Shown in pieces: positions 35,670-44,251 of a DNA stretch of 64,000 nt. The DNA is taken from contig NC_017955.1 of the NCBI RefSeq assembly GCF_000306785.1, positions 620,001 to 684,000 of the forward strand. Reading direction: 5' to 3'. A program made the position numbers and the translations under genes. Under the pieces are notes generated by a model. It was not told the origin of the DNA. It saw only the letters and a list, made by a program, of their open reading frames with translations, and searched no databases. Position 1 is the stretch's first letter, and each line of letters starts with the position of its first letter. Origin of the DNA: Modestobacter italicus. GTDB lineage: Bacteria; Actinomycetota; Actinomycetes; Mycobacteriales; Geodermatophilaceae.

Positions 35670-36903
35670 ACCGGACCGCGGCGGGGTCCGCCTCCGGCGC
35701 CGGGAGCGGGGTGGGAGCCGGGCGGCGGGCCTGCAGGGCGAGCCCGGCGACGGCGAGCAGGGCCAGGACGATGACGCCGACGCCGTAGACCTGCGCGGTC
35801 CGCTCCAGCCCGATGTGGCCGGCCGCGACGCCCGCGGCGATGGCCGGCAGGCTGAAGCCGAGGTAGCTGACGGTGAACACCGCCGACAGCAGCGAGGCCC
35901 GCTCACCCGCCGCGACGCCGCGGGTGACGGTGGCCATCGCGCCGAGGAAGGCCGAGCCGAAGCCGAACCCGGAGATGATCGCGGCGACGAAGAAGAACGC
36001 CAGCGAGCCGGTGGCCAGCGCGGCGACGGTGCTGCCGACCCCGGCGGCGAAGACCAGCGCACCGATCACCATCAGCCGGGTCGGCGCCACACCCCGCATG
36101 CTCAGCGAGCCGATCAGGCCGGTGCCGTTGAGCGCCAGGATCAGCAGGCTGCCGACCACGTGGTCCTCGACCCCGAAGACGCCCGCGACCAGCGACGGGC
36201 CGAGCGAGGCGTACAGACCGCCGAGCGCCCAGGTGGCGATCAGGCAGGGGAGGACGACGATGAACGCCCGGCGCTGCGAGGTGGGCACGCGGACGCTGGG
36301 CACCAGCGAGGCCGCCGTGCCGGGCAGCCGCGGCGAGGACTCCGGCAGGAACACCCACACGCCGAGCGCGGCGGCCAGGCACAGCCCGGTGAGCAGCCCG
36401 AACACCCAGTCGGTGGGGGAGGGCAGGAACTCCACGGCCAGACCGGCGCCGACCGCGCCGAGGGAGAGGCCGAAGCCGGGCGCGGCGGAGTTGACCAGCG
36501 GGCCGAGCGGGCGGTCCGGGCGCTGCAGGTCCAGCAGCGCGGCGCCGAACGCGCCGGTCATCGCACCGGTCGCGAAGCCCTGCACGATCCGGGCGGCGAG
36601 CAGCCAGCCGACGCCGTCCGCGGCCAGGAACAGCACCATCGACGCGGCCTCGAGGACCAGCGCCGCGGCCAGCACCGGGCGCCGTCCGACGTGGTCGCTG
36701 AGCCCGCCGACCACCAGCAGCGACACCAGCAGCGCGAACGTGTAGACGGCGAAGACGACGGTGATCACGCCCGGGCCGAAGCCGAACTGCTCTGCGTAGA
36801 CCCGGTACAGCGGCGAGGGCACCCCGGACGCGGCGAGCACGAGCACCAGCAGGACGGCGACGCTCCAGAAGGCAGCGGTCCGGGCGAGCTGTCGACGGGG
36901 CAC
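35668..36903 (-). CDS. MFS transporter
   Basis: About 411 residues with twelve membrane helices. The loop between helices 2 and 3 carries SDHVGRRPVL, the MFS motif A. Substrate unknown; sequence is compatible with a drug/metabolite efflux pump. The GTG at 36903 is a tentative start; a TTG four codons upstream is possible, and no clear Shine-Dalgarno is visible. Lies downstream of cobI/J in the same direction, separated by a hairpin. Confidence 0.83.
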   Translation of the reverse strand: MPRRQLARTAAFWSVAVLLVLVLAASGVPSPLYRVYAEQFGFGPGVITVVFAVYTFALLVSLLVVGGLSDHVGRRPVLAAALVLEAASMVLFLAADGVGWLLAARIVQGFATGAMTGAFGAALLDLQRPDRPLGPLVNSAAPGFGLSLGAVGAGLAVEFLPSPTDWVFGLLTGLCLAAALGVWVFLPESSPRLPGTAASLVPSVRVPTSQRRAFIVVLPCLIATWALGGLYASLGPSLVAGVFGVEDHVVGSLLILALNGTGLIGSLSMRGVAPTRLMVIGALVFAAGVGSTVAALATGSLAFFFVAAIISGFGFGSAFLGAMATVTRGVAAGERASLLSAVFTVSYLGFSLPAIAAGVAAGHIGLERTAQVYGVGVIVLALLAVAGLALQARRPAPTPLPAPEADPAAVR

Positions 36904-36953
36904 GCTCCGGTGCAAGCCCCAACGGCCCCGTGGTGTTCCCCGCCGTCCCCCGG

Positions 36954-36979
36954 CCACCCTGCAGCGGGGGGCAGGGTGG
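36954..36979 (-). terminator. Hairpin after cobI/J
   Basis: CCACCCTGC (36954-36962) pairs with GCAGGGTGG (36971-36979) around an 8-nt G-rich loop, 5 bp beyond the cobI/J stop. It probably ends the cobG-cobH-cobI/J transcript before the MFS gene. Confidence 0.55.
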
Positions 36980-36983
36980 TCCT

Positions 36984-38489
36984 TCAGCCGCCGGGGTAGC
37001 GGCGGCTGGTGTAGACGGCGCCGGCCGGGGTGACCCGGGTCTGGGTCGAGCCGATGAGCACCAGGCAGCGCATGTCCACGGTCTCCGGGGCGAAGGCGTC
37101 CAGCGTCGTGACGGTGACCGACTCCTCCGGCCCGCCGACGTCCCGGCCGACCACGACCACCGTCTCCGGCTTGCGCACCTCGAGCAGCAGGTCGCGGGCC
37201 TCGGCGAGCTGGTGCGGGCGTGCCCTCGACCGGGGGTTGTAGAGCGCGATCACCAGGTCGGCGGCGGCCGCATGCCGGAGCCGGTCCAGGACGACGTCCC
37301 AGGGCTTGAGCACGTCGGACAGGCTGAGCACGCAGAAGTCGTGGCCCAGCGGCGCACCGACCCGGGAGGCCACCGCCTGCGCCGCGGTGAGCCCGGGCAG
37401 CACCCGCACCTCGACGTCGGCGAACTCCGGCTGCGCGGCCACCTCCAGCACCGCCGCGGCCATCGCGAACACCCCGGGGTCGCCGCTGGAGACGACGGCC
37501 ACCCGGCGCCCGGTCTGCGCCAGCCGCAGCGCGGCCGCCGCCCGCTCGGCCTCCACCCGGTTGTCGCTCGGGTGCCGGACCTGCCGCGGGTTGGCCGGCA
37601 CCCGGTCCAGGTAGGGGCCGTAGCCGACCAGGTCGTCGGCGCGGGCCAGCGCCTCGGCGGTCTCCGGCGTCGTCCAGCTGCGCTGCCCGGGCCCGAGCCC
37701 GACGACGACGACCTCCCCGACCTCCGCAGGGTTCGGCGCCGAAACCGGTTCCGGGTTCGGCGCCTGAACCGGGGTGAGCTCGGAGGGCAGCAGGGCGAGG
37801 GAGAAGTAGGGCACGGTGTCCGGGTCGACGTCGGCCAGCGGGGCGACCCGCTGCCGGTCGGTGGTGGCCCGCTCGACGTAGTACGCCCGGTCGAGCACGC
37901 CGGCCTCCTCGAAGGCATCCCGGACGTTGCGGAAGGTCCGCCCCAGCTTCATCACCGCGGCCGAGTCGGTGGTGGCCAGCCACTCGGCCAGCTCCTCGGC
38001 GGGCAGCGTGCCGGGCAGCACGGTGAGCACCTCGTCCCGCTCGACCAGCGGCCGGCCGAGCACCGCGGCGGCGCCGCTGACGCTGGTCACGCCGGGCACC
38101 ACCTCGGTCGGGTACCGGTGCGCCAGCCGCTTGTGCATGTGCATGTAGGAGCCGTAGAAGAACGGGTCGCCCTCGGCGAGGACGACGACGTCCCGGCCGG
38201 CGTCCAGGTGCGCGGCCAACCGGGCGGCGGCGGCCTCGTAGAACTCGTCGATGGCCCCCTGGTAGCCGCCGGGGTGGTCGGTGGTCTCCGTGGTCACCGG
38301 GTAGACCAGCAGCTCCTCGACTTGCCCCTCGCGCAGGTACGGCGCGGCGAGGGCGCGGGCCACCGACCGGCCGTGCTGGGCGGCGTGGAACGCGACGACG
38401 TCGGCCGCGCCGATCAGCCGCGCGGCCTTGACCGTGACCAGCTCCGGGTCGCCGGGGCCGAGCCCCACCCCGTACAGCCGGCCGGTCAC
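36984..38489 (-). CDS. cobIJ: Fused precorrin-2 C20- and precorrin-3B C17-methyltransferase
   Basis: 501 residues from the GTG at 38489. Residues 1-245 are CobI ([50 protein letters not shown]). Residues 265-501 are CobJ ([56 protein letters not shown]). The two are joined by a Pro/Asn linker encoded by a paired DNA repeat (37729-37770). The fusion is common in actinomycetes. Overlaps the cobH stop. Confidence 0.95.
   Translation of the reverse strand: MTGRLYGVGLGPGDPELVTVKAARLIGAADVVAFHAAQHGRSVARALAAPYLREGQVEELLVYPVTTETTDHPGGYQGAIDEFYEAAAARLAAHLDAGRDVVVLAEGDPFFYGSYMHMHKRLAHRYPTEVVPGVTSVSGAAAVLGRPLVERDEVLTVLPGTLPAEELAEWLATTDSAAVMKLGRTFRNVRDAFEEAGVLDRAYYVERATTDRQRVAPLADVDPDTVPYFSLALLPSELTPVQAPNPEPVSAPNPAEVGEVVVVGLGPGQRSWTTPETAEALARADDLVGYGPYLDRVPANPRQVRHPSDNRVEAERAAAALRLAQTGRRVAVVSSGDPGVFAMAAAVLEVAAQPEFADVEVRVLPGLTAAQAVASRVGAPLGHDFCVLSLSDVLKPWDVVLDRLRHAAAADLVIALYNPRSRARPHQLAEARDLLLEVRKPETVVVVGRDVGGPEESVTVTTLDAFAPETVDMRCLVLIGSTQTRVTPAGAVYTSRRYPGG
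37729..37770. repeat. Paired 18-bp repeat in the cobI/J linker (copy B)
   Basis: Units GGGTTCGGCGCCGAAACC (37729-37746) and GGGTTCGGCGCCTGAACC (37753-37770) are separated by GGTTCC. Same length, spacing and core as the pair at 9915-9956 in cbiM, but translated in a different frame ([10 protein letters not shown] here, [13 protein letters not shown] there). Confidence 0.75.
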
Positions 38490-39106
38490 TCGACGTCGCT
38501 CGCGATGGCGTTGACGGCGCCTGCGGTGATCGCACTGCCCCCGCGCCGGCCGCGCACCACCAGGTGCTCGAGGTCCGAGGCGGCCAGCGCCTCCTTGGAC
38601 TCCACGGCGCCGATGAAGCCGACCGGGATGCCGATGACCGCGGCCGGCCGGGGCGCGCCGTCGGCGACCATCTCCAGCAGGTGGAACAGCGCGGTCGGGG
38701 CGTTGCCGATGGCGACGACGGCGCCGTCGAGGCGGTCGCCCCACAGGTGCATGGCCGCTGCGGTGCGGGTGGTGCCCAGCTCGCGGGCCAGGTCGGGGGT
38801 GCGCGGGTCGTTCAGCGTGCAGACCACGTCGTTGTCCTTGGGCAGCCGGCGGCGGGTGACGCCGGAGGCCACCATCTGCGCGTCGCAGAGCACCGGGGCT
38901 CCGGCGTCCAGCGCCTCGCGGGCCCGCTCGACGACCCGGGGGGAGAACACGACGTCGTCGACCAGGTCGACCTGCCCGCAGGCGTGGATCATCCGCACCG
39001 CCACCCGGGCCACGTCGGCCGGCAGCCGGGAGAGGTCGGCCTCGGCGCGGATGGTCGCGAAGGACTGCCGGTAGATCTCGGCGCCGTCGTGCTCGTAGTC
39101 GTACAT
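38486..39106 (-). CDS. cobH: Precorrin-8X methylmutase
   Basis: 206 residues. Moves the C11 methyl to C12, giving hydrogenobyrinic acid. The active-site histidine lies in [10 protein letters not shown] (His41); other family blocks are [43 protein letters not shown] and [19 protein letters not shown] overlaps the cobG stop; the stop overlaps the cobI/J start. Confidence 0.96.
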   Translation of the reverse strand: MYDYEHDGAEIYRQSFATIRAEADLSRLPADVARVAVRMIHACGQVDLVDDVVFSPRVVERAREALDAGAPVLCDAQMVASGVTRRRLPKDNDVVCTLNDPRTPDLARELGTTRTAAAMHLWGDRLDGAVVAIGNAPTALFHLLEMVADGAPRPAAVIGIPVGFIGAVESKEALAASDLEHLVVRGRRGGSAITAGAVNAIASDVE

Positions 39107-40287
39107 CAGTCCTCTTCGATCCGGTAACCGGTGGGCGTGGCGACGACGTCGACCACGTCGCCCTGGGGCCGGCCGCACCGGCGCTCGCAGCCCACCCAGT
39201 GCTGCCGGGCGCCGTCTGCGGGGAGCGTCCCGGCGCGGACGGCGGCGGTGGCGTCGGCGCGGACGTCGGCCAGCGCCTTGGCGCAGCCCGGTCGGCCGGC
39301 GCACGTGGTCACCTGCAGCCAGGGGCTGGCCTCGTCGAACACCACGCCGGTGCGGAACAGGTCGACCGCGGCGTCGTCCACGGCGTCCTCGGCGAGGTCG
39401 GGGACGACGACGCTGCGCCACGGGGTCAGCTGCACCTCGGCGGCCAGCCGGGCGAGCATGTCGGCCTGGTCGGCGCTGAGCCGCCCGAGCGGGAGGACGC
39501 CGATCAGCGCCGTCCGGCCGTCGAGCTGCCCGGCCGCGCCCACCGGGCCGGTGACCGGGGCCTCGGGCACCCGCACCCGGGGGCCGTCCTGGCCGCCCAG
39601 TCGGGCGGCGACCCGGGCAGGGCCGTCGGTGAGCTCGGCGAGCCGCCAGGCCGAGGACCCCTGGTCGACGCGCTCGGCGAGGAAGGCCCGTGCGGCGGCC
39701 AGCGCCAGCGCGACGGCGTCCGCGGGCGCGGCCCGCAGCCCGGAGTCGGTGCCGGCCAGGATGAGCGCGACGGTGCCGGGGGAGAGGGCGAGCAGGCCGA
39801 CGTCCCCGCCCAGCCCGGCGACGTCGCCCCGGCCGTCGTCCAGGGTGGCGAGGAACCGGCCGGGCAGCCCGGCGAGGACGGGGTCGGCCCGGAGCCCGGC
39901 GTCCAGGTCGCGCACCCACGGCCGGACGTCGACGTGGCCCGCGGCGGTCCGGCCGGACAACGTGCTGGCCAGCACGTTCCGCACCCGCTCGTGCGTCTCG
40001 CTGGGCAGCAGCCCGGCGTCGGCCAGCCGGGCGCCCAGCTCGGCCTCCGCGCCCGGCGCCAGGCCGCGCAGCTGCAGGTTGCCGCGGCTGGTCAGCTCCA
40101 GGTGCCCGTCGCCGAGCTCGCGCGCCGCCGCCGCCAGCGCCCGCAGCTGCTCGGCGTCCAGCGTGCCGCCGGGCACCCGCACCCGGGCGAGCCCGCCGTC
40201 GGCCGCGGCGTGGGTCTGCAGCGCGCCGGGGCAGGCGTCGACGCGGTCCCGGGAGGGTGCGGCGGCGGGGAGGGCGGGAGATGACAT
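39106..40287 (-). CDS. cobG: Precorrin-3B synthase
   Basis: 393 residues. Sulfite/nitrite-reductase-like monooxygenase of the aerobic B12 route, which uses O2 for ring contraction. N-terminal ferredoxin-like half ([35 protein letters not shown]); C-terminal cluster ligands C-x5-C in TTCAGRPGC and C-x3-C in GCERRC for [4Fe-4S]. The ATG at 40287 lies 10 nt after TAGCCT, a likely promoter for the cobG-H-I/J operon; the frame is open further upstream but unlike CobG. Confidence 0.94.
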   Translation of the reverse strand: MSSPALPAAAPSRDRVDACPGALQTHAAADGGLARVRVPGGTLDAEQLRALAAAARELGDGHLELTSRGNLQLRGLAPGAEAELGARLADAGLLPSETHERVRNVLASTLSGRTAAGHVDVRPWVRDLDAGLRADPVLAGLPGRFLATLDDGRGDVAGLGGDVGLLALSPGTVALILAGTDSGLRAAPADAVALALAAARAFLAERVDQGSSAWRLAELTDGPARVAARLGGQDGPRVRVPEAPVTGPVGAAGQLDGRTALIGVLPLGRLSADQADMLARLAAEVQLTPWRSVVVPDLAEDAVDDAAVDLFRTGVVFDEASPWLQVTTCAGRPGCAKALADVRADATAAVRAGTLPADGARQHWVGCERRCGRPQGDVVDVVATPTGYRIEED

Positions 40288-40297
40288 GGCGCCCGCG

Positions 40298-40303
40298 AGG
40301 CTA
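40298..40303 (-). promoter_or_regulatory. -10 element upstream of cobG
   Basis: TAGCCT on the minus strand (40303-40298), 10 nt before the cobG ATG, suggests a very short or absent leader for the cobG-cobH-cobI/J mRNA. No cobalamin-riboswitch core is visible here. The remaining gap to 40469 shows nothing else. Confidence 0.4.
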
Positions 40304-40469
40304 CTTCCCACCCGCCCCGGGGGCTCACCCCCGGCCGCCGCCCTCCGCAGGCGGTCGCCGGCCCCGGCGCCGGCGCTCCCGGTGGGGAGCGGCGCGGTCG
40401 GGTCGGCCCGGATCGCAGAAGGAGAGCAGGGCCAGCCCCCGCCCGGACGTCGATGCCACGCTCGTGCCG

Positions 40470-41165
40470 TCAGCCCAGCGACGCGCGGTCGAAGGACATC
40501 CACACCGCGCGCCGGTCGGCCCGGGTGCGCACCTCGGCCATCGCCGTCACCCGGCGCTGCTGGTCGGGGGTGGCGCGGTGCTCGACCACGGCCAGCTCTG
40601 CGTCGCGCATGGCGCGCTCCGCGGCCCGCTCCGCAGGGGTCTCGGGCAGCTGCTGGCTGGTGTCCTCGTCGTCGGGGACGTCCCCGCCGCCCTCGGCCCG
40701 GTAGGGGCTGTCGGGGGGCAGGTTCCCGCTCACCCGGCCGTAGGCGCCCAGGGTCAGCAGCACCAGCCCGGCGACGATCGAGAAGATCACGTTGGCCATG
40801 GAGAAGGCCAGGACGTTCAGGTCGGTCTCCAGCACCGCGAGGTTCGCCAGCGCGGAGACCAGGAACAGCACGCCGATGACCAGCATCGTCGTGGACGCCA
40901 CCCGGGAGCTGCGGAACGCCGCGACGACCAGGACGAGTGCGGTGACCAGCGAGATGGTCGACAGCAGCCCGTTGGACGACAGCCCGGCCACCCGCTGGCC
41001 GTCGGTGGAGAAGTAGGCCAGGCCGTTGACGAGGCCGAGGACGCCGAACGCGGCGATCACCGCGGCGACGACGACCGCGCCGATCCGGTGGACGGCGGGG
41101 ACGAGCCCCGCCTCCTCCCCGTCGGCCGAGGAGGACCAGTGCGGCAGGTGCAGGGCGTGGGTCAT
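40470..41165 (-). CDS. DUF4383-type membrane protein
   Basis: 231 residues from the ATG at 41165 (GGAG-like purines upstream). Four membrane helices: VHRIGAVVVAAVIAAFGVLGLVNGLAYF, then three more ending AFSMANVIFSIVAGLVLLTLGAYG. This fits DUF4383. The C-terminal 85 residues are cytoplasmic, acidic then basic (PAERAAERAMRDAELAVVEHR), and probably helical. Function unknown. Divergent from the TPR gene. Confidence 0.8.
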   Translation of the reverse strand: MTHALHLPHWSSSADGEEAGLVPAVHRIGAVVVAAVIAAFGVLGLVNGLAYFSTDGQRVAGLSSNGLLSTISLVTALVLVVAAFRSSRVASTTMLVIGVLFLVSALANLAVLETDLNVLAFSMANVIFSIVAGLVLLTLGAYGRVSGNLPPDSPYRAEGGGDVPDDEDTSQQLPETPAERAAERAMRDAELAVVEHRATPDQQRRVTAMAEVRTRADRRAVWMSFDRASLG

Positions 41166-41339
41166 CTCAGGAACTCCGGAGGGGAGTCGGTACCGGGGCC
41201 GGGTGGCGTCCGGCGACGGTGAGCTACCCACTCAGTGCGGATCAACTCGGTTGGACACGACTTTTCCGGTTCCGCTGCCCCGATCCCGGTCGGGAAGCTC
41301 TGCGGCCGACGTCTGGTTGGGGGCCGTGGAAGGAGCGCC

Positions 41340-41681
41340 ATGACCCAGCCCGACGCCCGTCAGCCGCACGACATCGACCTGCACTCCGAGTACCTCCGCG
41401 CCGACCTGTTCCTCGCCATGGGCCAGCCCATCGAGGCGGCCAAGGTGCTGGAGGGGGTGCTCGAGGCCGAGCCGGACAACCAGGCCGCCCTCGAGCTGCT
41501 CGCCCGCAGCTACTTCGGGTCCGCCCAGCTCACCCGGGCCGAGACGTCGCTGACCCGCCTGGTGGAGCTGGCCCCGGCCAACGGCTGGGCCCGCCGGGCG
41601 CTGGCCCGCACGCTGGAGCGGCAGAGCCGCGCGGCGGACGCCACCGTGCACCACCGGGTGGCCGACGCGCTCGGCGCCTGA
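41340..41681 (+). CDS. Tetratricopeptide-repeat protein
   Basis: 113 residues, ATG with GGAAGGAG 7 nt upstream. Residues 15-105 form about two and a half TPR units (LFLAMGQPIEAAKVLEGVLEAEPDNQAALELLARSYF, then LTRAETSLTRLVELAPANGWARRALARTLE). Presumably a protein-interaction adaptor. Followed by a strong hairpin terminator. Confidence 0.85.
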   Translation: MTQPDARQPHDIDLHSEYLRADLFLAMGQPIEAAKVLEGVLEAEPDNQAALELLARSYFGSAQLTRAETSLTRLVELAPANGWARRALARTLERQSRAADATVHHRVADALGA

Positions 41682-41701
41682 CGAAGGACCTGCTCACCCA
41701 C

Positions 41702-41734
41702 GGGGCGGCACCCTCCCGACGAGGGTGCCGCCCC
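41702..41734. terminator. Strong hairpin between TPR and hemerythrin genes
   Basis: Perfect 14-bp stem (GGGGCGGCACCCTC / GAGGGTGCCGCCCC) with a 5-nt loop between two convergent genes. Likely bidirectional terminator. Confidence 0.8.
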
Positions 41735-41737
41735 GCG

Positions 41738-42451
41738 TCACGTCCCGAGCCCGGCGCCGAAGGTCCGGGCGTCCGACCGGCGGCGCAGCCTGCCCAGCAC
41801 CCGCCCGGCGGCCAGCACCGCGGGGTGGGGCAGGGCCAGGTGCCGCTCCGCACCGGTGGGCAGGCCGGCCATCACCCAGCCCAGGGCGGCCGGGACGTCC
41901 CGCGCCCGGTACTGCGTGGCCAGGTGGTCGCGGTCCACCCGGTCCCAGTCCGACTGCTGCAGGTGCTGCTGGACGAGCACCATCCCGACCCGTTCCTCGT
42001 GGGCCAGGTGCGCACCGAGCGTCGCCTGCAGGCCGTCGACGGCGGCGCACAGCCGCGGGTGGGTGCTCGGTGCCACGGACCCGGCGGCGAGTGCGCGCAG
42101 CCCGGCCGTGCACCCGGCCAGCAGGGGGTCGAGATCGGCGTGCTCCGCCTCGAGGGCGGCGAGGGCGGCGGGGTCCGCGCCGCGCTCGGCGAGCAGCGGC
42201 CAGAGCCCGGCGTCCTCGCCGGCATGGTGCTTGTGCAGGACGTCGGCGAACAGCGTGAACCGGCGGGACAGCCGGTTCCAGGTGACGAGGTCGGCCACCG
42301 GCGTGCGGGGGACCGCCGCGGCGAACGCGGCCAGGTCGCGCCGGAAGCCCCAGTGGACGAGGTACATCGTGGCGAGGTCGACCGGGCCGTCGGGTGCCGC
42401 GGCCTGACCGGGGACGCGGAGCGGGCTGGGGCTGCGGGACGCACGGAGCAC
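41738..42451 (-). CDS. Hemerythrin-domain protein
   Basis: 237 residues, GTG start. Four-helix hemerythrin-like domain at about 25-170 with metal-ligand pattern H (VHWGFRRD), HKHHAGEDAGLWP, EAEHADLD and HLAHEERV. Such proteins bind a di-iron centre and sense or carry O2, NO or peroxide; function here unknown. The C-terminal part (LPTGAERHLALPHPAVLAAGRVLG) resembles tails of other actinobacterial hemerythrin proteins. Confidence 0.87.
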   Translation of the reverse strand: MLRASRSPSPLRVPGQAAAPDGPVDLATMYLVHWGFRRDLAAFAAAVPRTPVADLVTWNRLSRRFTLFADVLHKHHAGEDAGLWPLLAERGADPAALAALEAEHADLDPLLAGCTAGLRALAAGSVAPSTHPRLCAAVDGLQATLGAHLAHEERVGMVLVQQHLQQSDWDRVDRDHLATQYRARDVPAALGWVMAGLPTGAERHLALPHPAVLAAGRVLGRLRRRSDARTFGAGLGT

Positions 42452-42616
42452 GCGTCGACTCCTCGGGGCCGGGCGGGGGGGGCGCGGCAGGAGAGCCGCA
42501 CGACCGGGTTACGGGCCCCGGCCCCTCCCGGTTCACCCCGGCGCACCGGCGGGGACGGTCGTACGGTGCGCCGTCGCAGCGCGTGACCCCGTCGCGGCGG
42601 AGGAGCAGGTCGGCTG

Positions 42617-44074
42617 CTAGACGACGAGGTTCAGCAGCAGGACCCCGATCAGGCCGACCACCGAGATCAGGGTCTCCATCACCGACCAGCTCTTGATGGT
42701 CTGCCCGACGGTCATCCCGAAGTACTCCTTGACCAGCCAGAAGCCCGCGTCGTTGACGTGGGAGAAGAACAGCGAGCCCGCGCCCACGGCGAGGGCGAGC
42801 AGCGCGACGGTCGGGGAGTCCAGCCCCTCGGCCAGCGGGGCGACGATGCCCGCCGCGGTGATCGTCGCGACCGTCGCCGAGCCGGTGGCCAGCCGGATGC
42901 CGACGGCGACCAGCCAGCCCAGCAGCAGCGGGGAGAGGTCGGCGCCCTCGGCGGCGTCGGCGATCAGACCGCTGATCCCCGAGTCGACGAGCAGCTGCTT
43001 GAACCCGCCGCCGGCGGCGACGATCAGCAGGATGCCGGCGATGGCGGGCAGCGAGCCGCCGATCGTGTCCGAGATGCGCTGCCGGCCGAAGCCGACCGCC
43101 GTCCCGAGGGTGAACATGGCGACCACGACGCCGATCAGCAGGGCGATGACCGGGGTGCCCAGCGTGTTGGAGACCGTCCGCAGCGCGGTGCCCTCGTCGA
43201 GGGTCAGCTCGCCGATGGCGCCGAGGCCCATCAGCACCACCGGCAGCAGCACGGTGGCGACCGTGGCCCCGAAACCGGGCTGACGGCGGGCGCCCTCGGC
43301 GGGGCGGGCGCTGTCGCCGGTGTCGAGGAGGTCGCGCTCCTCGGCGTCCGTCGTCCCGGCGCCGGCCGTGCCGGTCTCCCGGCCGCCCACCGCCGCGCCG
43401 ACCAGCGCGGTCGGGGTGGCCACGTGCAGCCGCCTGCTGATGAAGCTGCCGAACACCGGCCCGGCGACGATGACCGCCGGGACCGCCAGGACCAGCCCGA
43501 ACAGCAGCACCAGGCCCAGGCTGGCGCCGAGCGCGTCGATGGCGACGAGCGGCCCCGGGTGCGGGGGGACGAACCCGTGCAGCACCGACAGCCCGGCCAG
43601 GGCGGGGATGCCGACCCGGAGCACCGGCTGCTCGCTGCGGTGGGCGACCAGCAGCACGATCGGGATGAGCAGGACCACGCCGATCTCGAAGAACAGCGGG
43701 ATGCCGATCAGCGCCGCCACCCCGCCCATCGCCCACGGGAGCGCCCGCGGGCTGACCCGGTCGACGATCCGGTTGACCACCCGGTCGGCGCCACCCGAGG
43801 CGGTGAGCAGGCCCCCGATCATGGCGCCGAGCGCGATGAGCAGCCCGACGTTGCCGACGGTGGAGCCGACCCCTGCGGAGAAGCTGGCGACGATGTCGCT
43901 GACCCCCACCCCGGCCACCACCCCGAGCACCGCCGACCCCAGGATCAGCGCGAGGAACGGGTGCACCTTGAGCACGGTGATCAGCACGACCACCACGGCG
44001 ATGCCGAGCAGGGCGGCGACCACGAGCAGCGGCTGGCTGCTGGTGTGGTCGACCTCGGCGGCCAGGACGGTCAT
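42617..44074 (-). CDS. GntP-family gluconate/sugar-acid permease
   Basis: 485 residues, about 12-14 membrane helices. GntP hallmarks: HPFLALILGSAVLGVVAGV, GLLIALGAMIGGLLTASGGADRV, LPWAMGGVAALIGIPLFFEIGVVLLIPI, FVPPHPGPLVAID, GSLFFSHVNDAGFWLVKEYFGMTVGQTIKSWSVMET. Likely proton symport of gluconate or a related acid. The ATG at 44074 was chosen by homology; 54 upstream codons are not family-like. A kinase partner is not present here. Confidence 0.92.
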   Translation of the reverse strand: MTVLAAEVDHTSSQPLLVVAALLGIAVVVVLITVLKVHPFLALILGSAVLGVVAGVGVSDIVASFSAGVGSTVGNVGLLIALGAMIGGLLTASGGADRVVNRIVDRVSPRALPWAMGGVAALIGIPLFFEIGVVLLIPIVLLVAHRSEQPVLRVGIPALAGLSVLHGFVPPHPGPLVAIDALGASLGLVLLFGLVLAVPAVIVAGPVFGSFISRRLHVATPTALVGAAVGGRETGTAGAGTTDAEERDLLDTGDSARPAEGARRQPGFGATVATVLLPVVLMGLGAIGELTLDEGTALRTVSNTLGTPVIALLIGVVVAMFTLGTAVGFGRQRISDTIGGSLPAIAGILLIVAAGGGFKQLLVDSGISGLIADAAEGADLSPLLLGWLVAVGIRLATGSATVATITAAGIVAPLAEGLDSPTVALLALAVGAGSLFFSHVNDAGFWLVKEYFGMTVGQTIKSWSVMETLISVVGLIGVLLLNLVV

Positions 44075-44251
44075 CGCTGCTCGGGCCGTGCGGTCGACGT
44101 CATGATCACAGTCTCGACCCGTTGGTTGCAGCGCAGCAACTGGACGCCGACGGTGACGGTGAGCAAGCGGACGAGTTCGATCAGCGATTGACCACGGGCG
44201 GTCAACACCGCACGCTGTCGCACACGAACCGCACAACCGGAGAGGGTCACA

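Noticed and set aside
35668..38535. A single minus-strand frame that seems to fuse a long Arg-rich protein to the MFS transporter
   Set aside because: The upstream part is the cobI/J gene read out of frame; MFS family sequence begins only near 36903.
40288..40503. 72-residue N-terminal extension of CobG
   Set aside because: The extra sequence is Arg/Pro-rich and unlike the family; a -10 box sits just before the ATG at 40287.
15000..41000. Further cobalamin riboswitches upstream of cobQ, cobD, cobL, cbiD, cobK or cobG
   Set aside because: The core GGTCCCGCCACTGTGA-like string was seen only at the two reported places on either strand.
43255..43280. Possible third copy of the GGCGCCGAAACC repeat (GGCCCCGAAACCGGG) in the GntP gene
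   Set aside because: Only a partial match with one mismatch, no second unit at 24 bp, and the encoded residues fit the surrounding protein.
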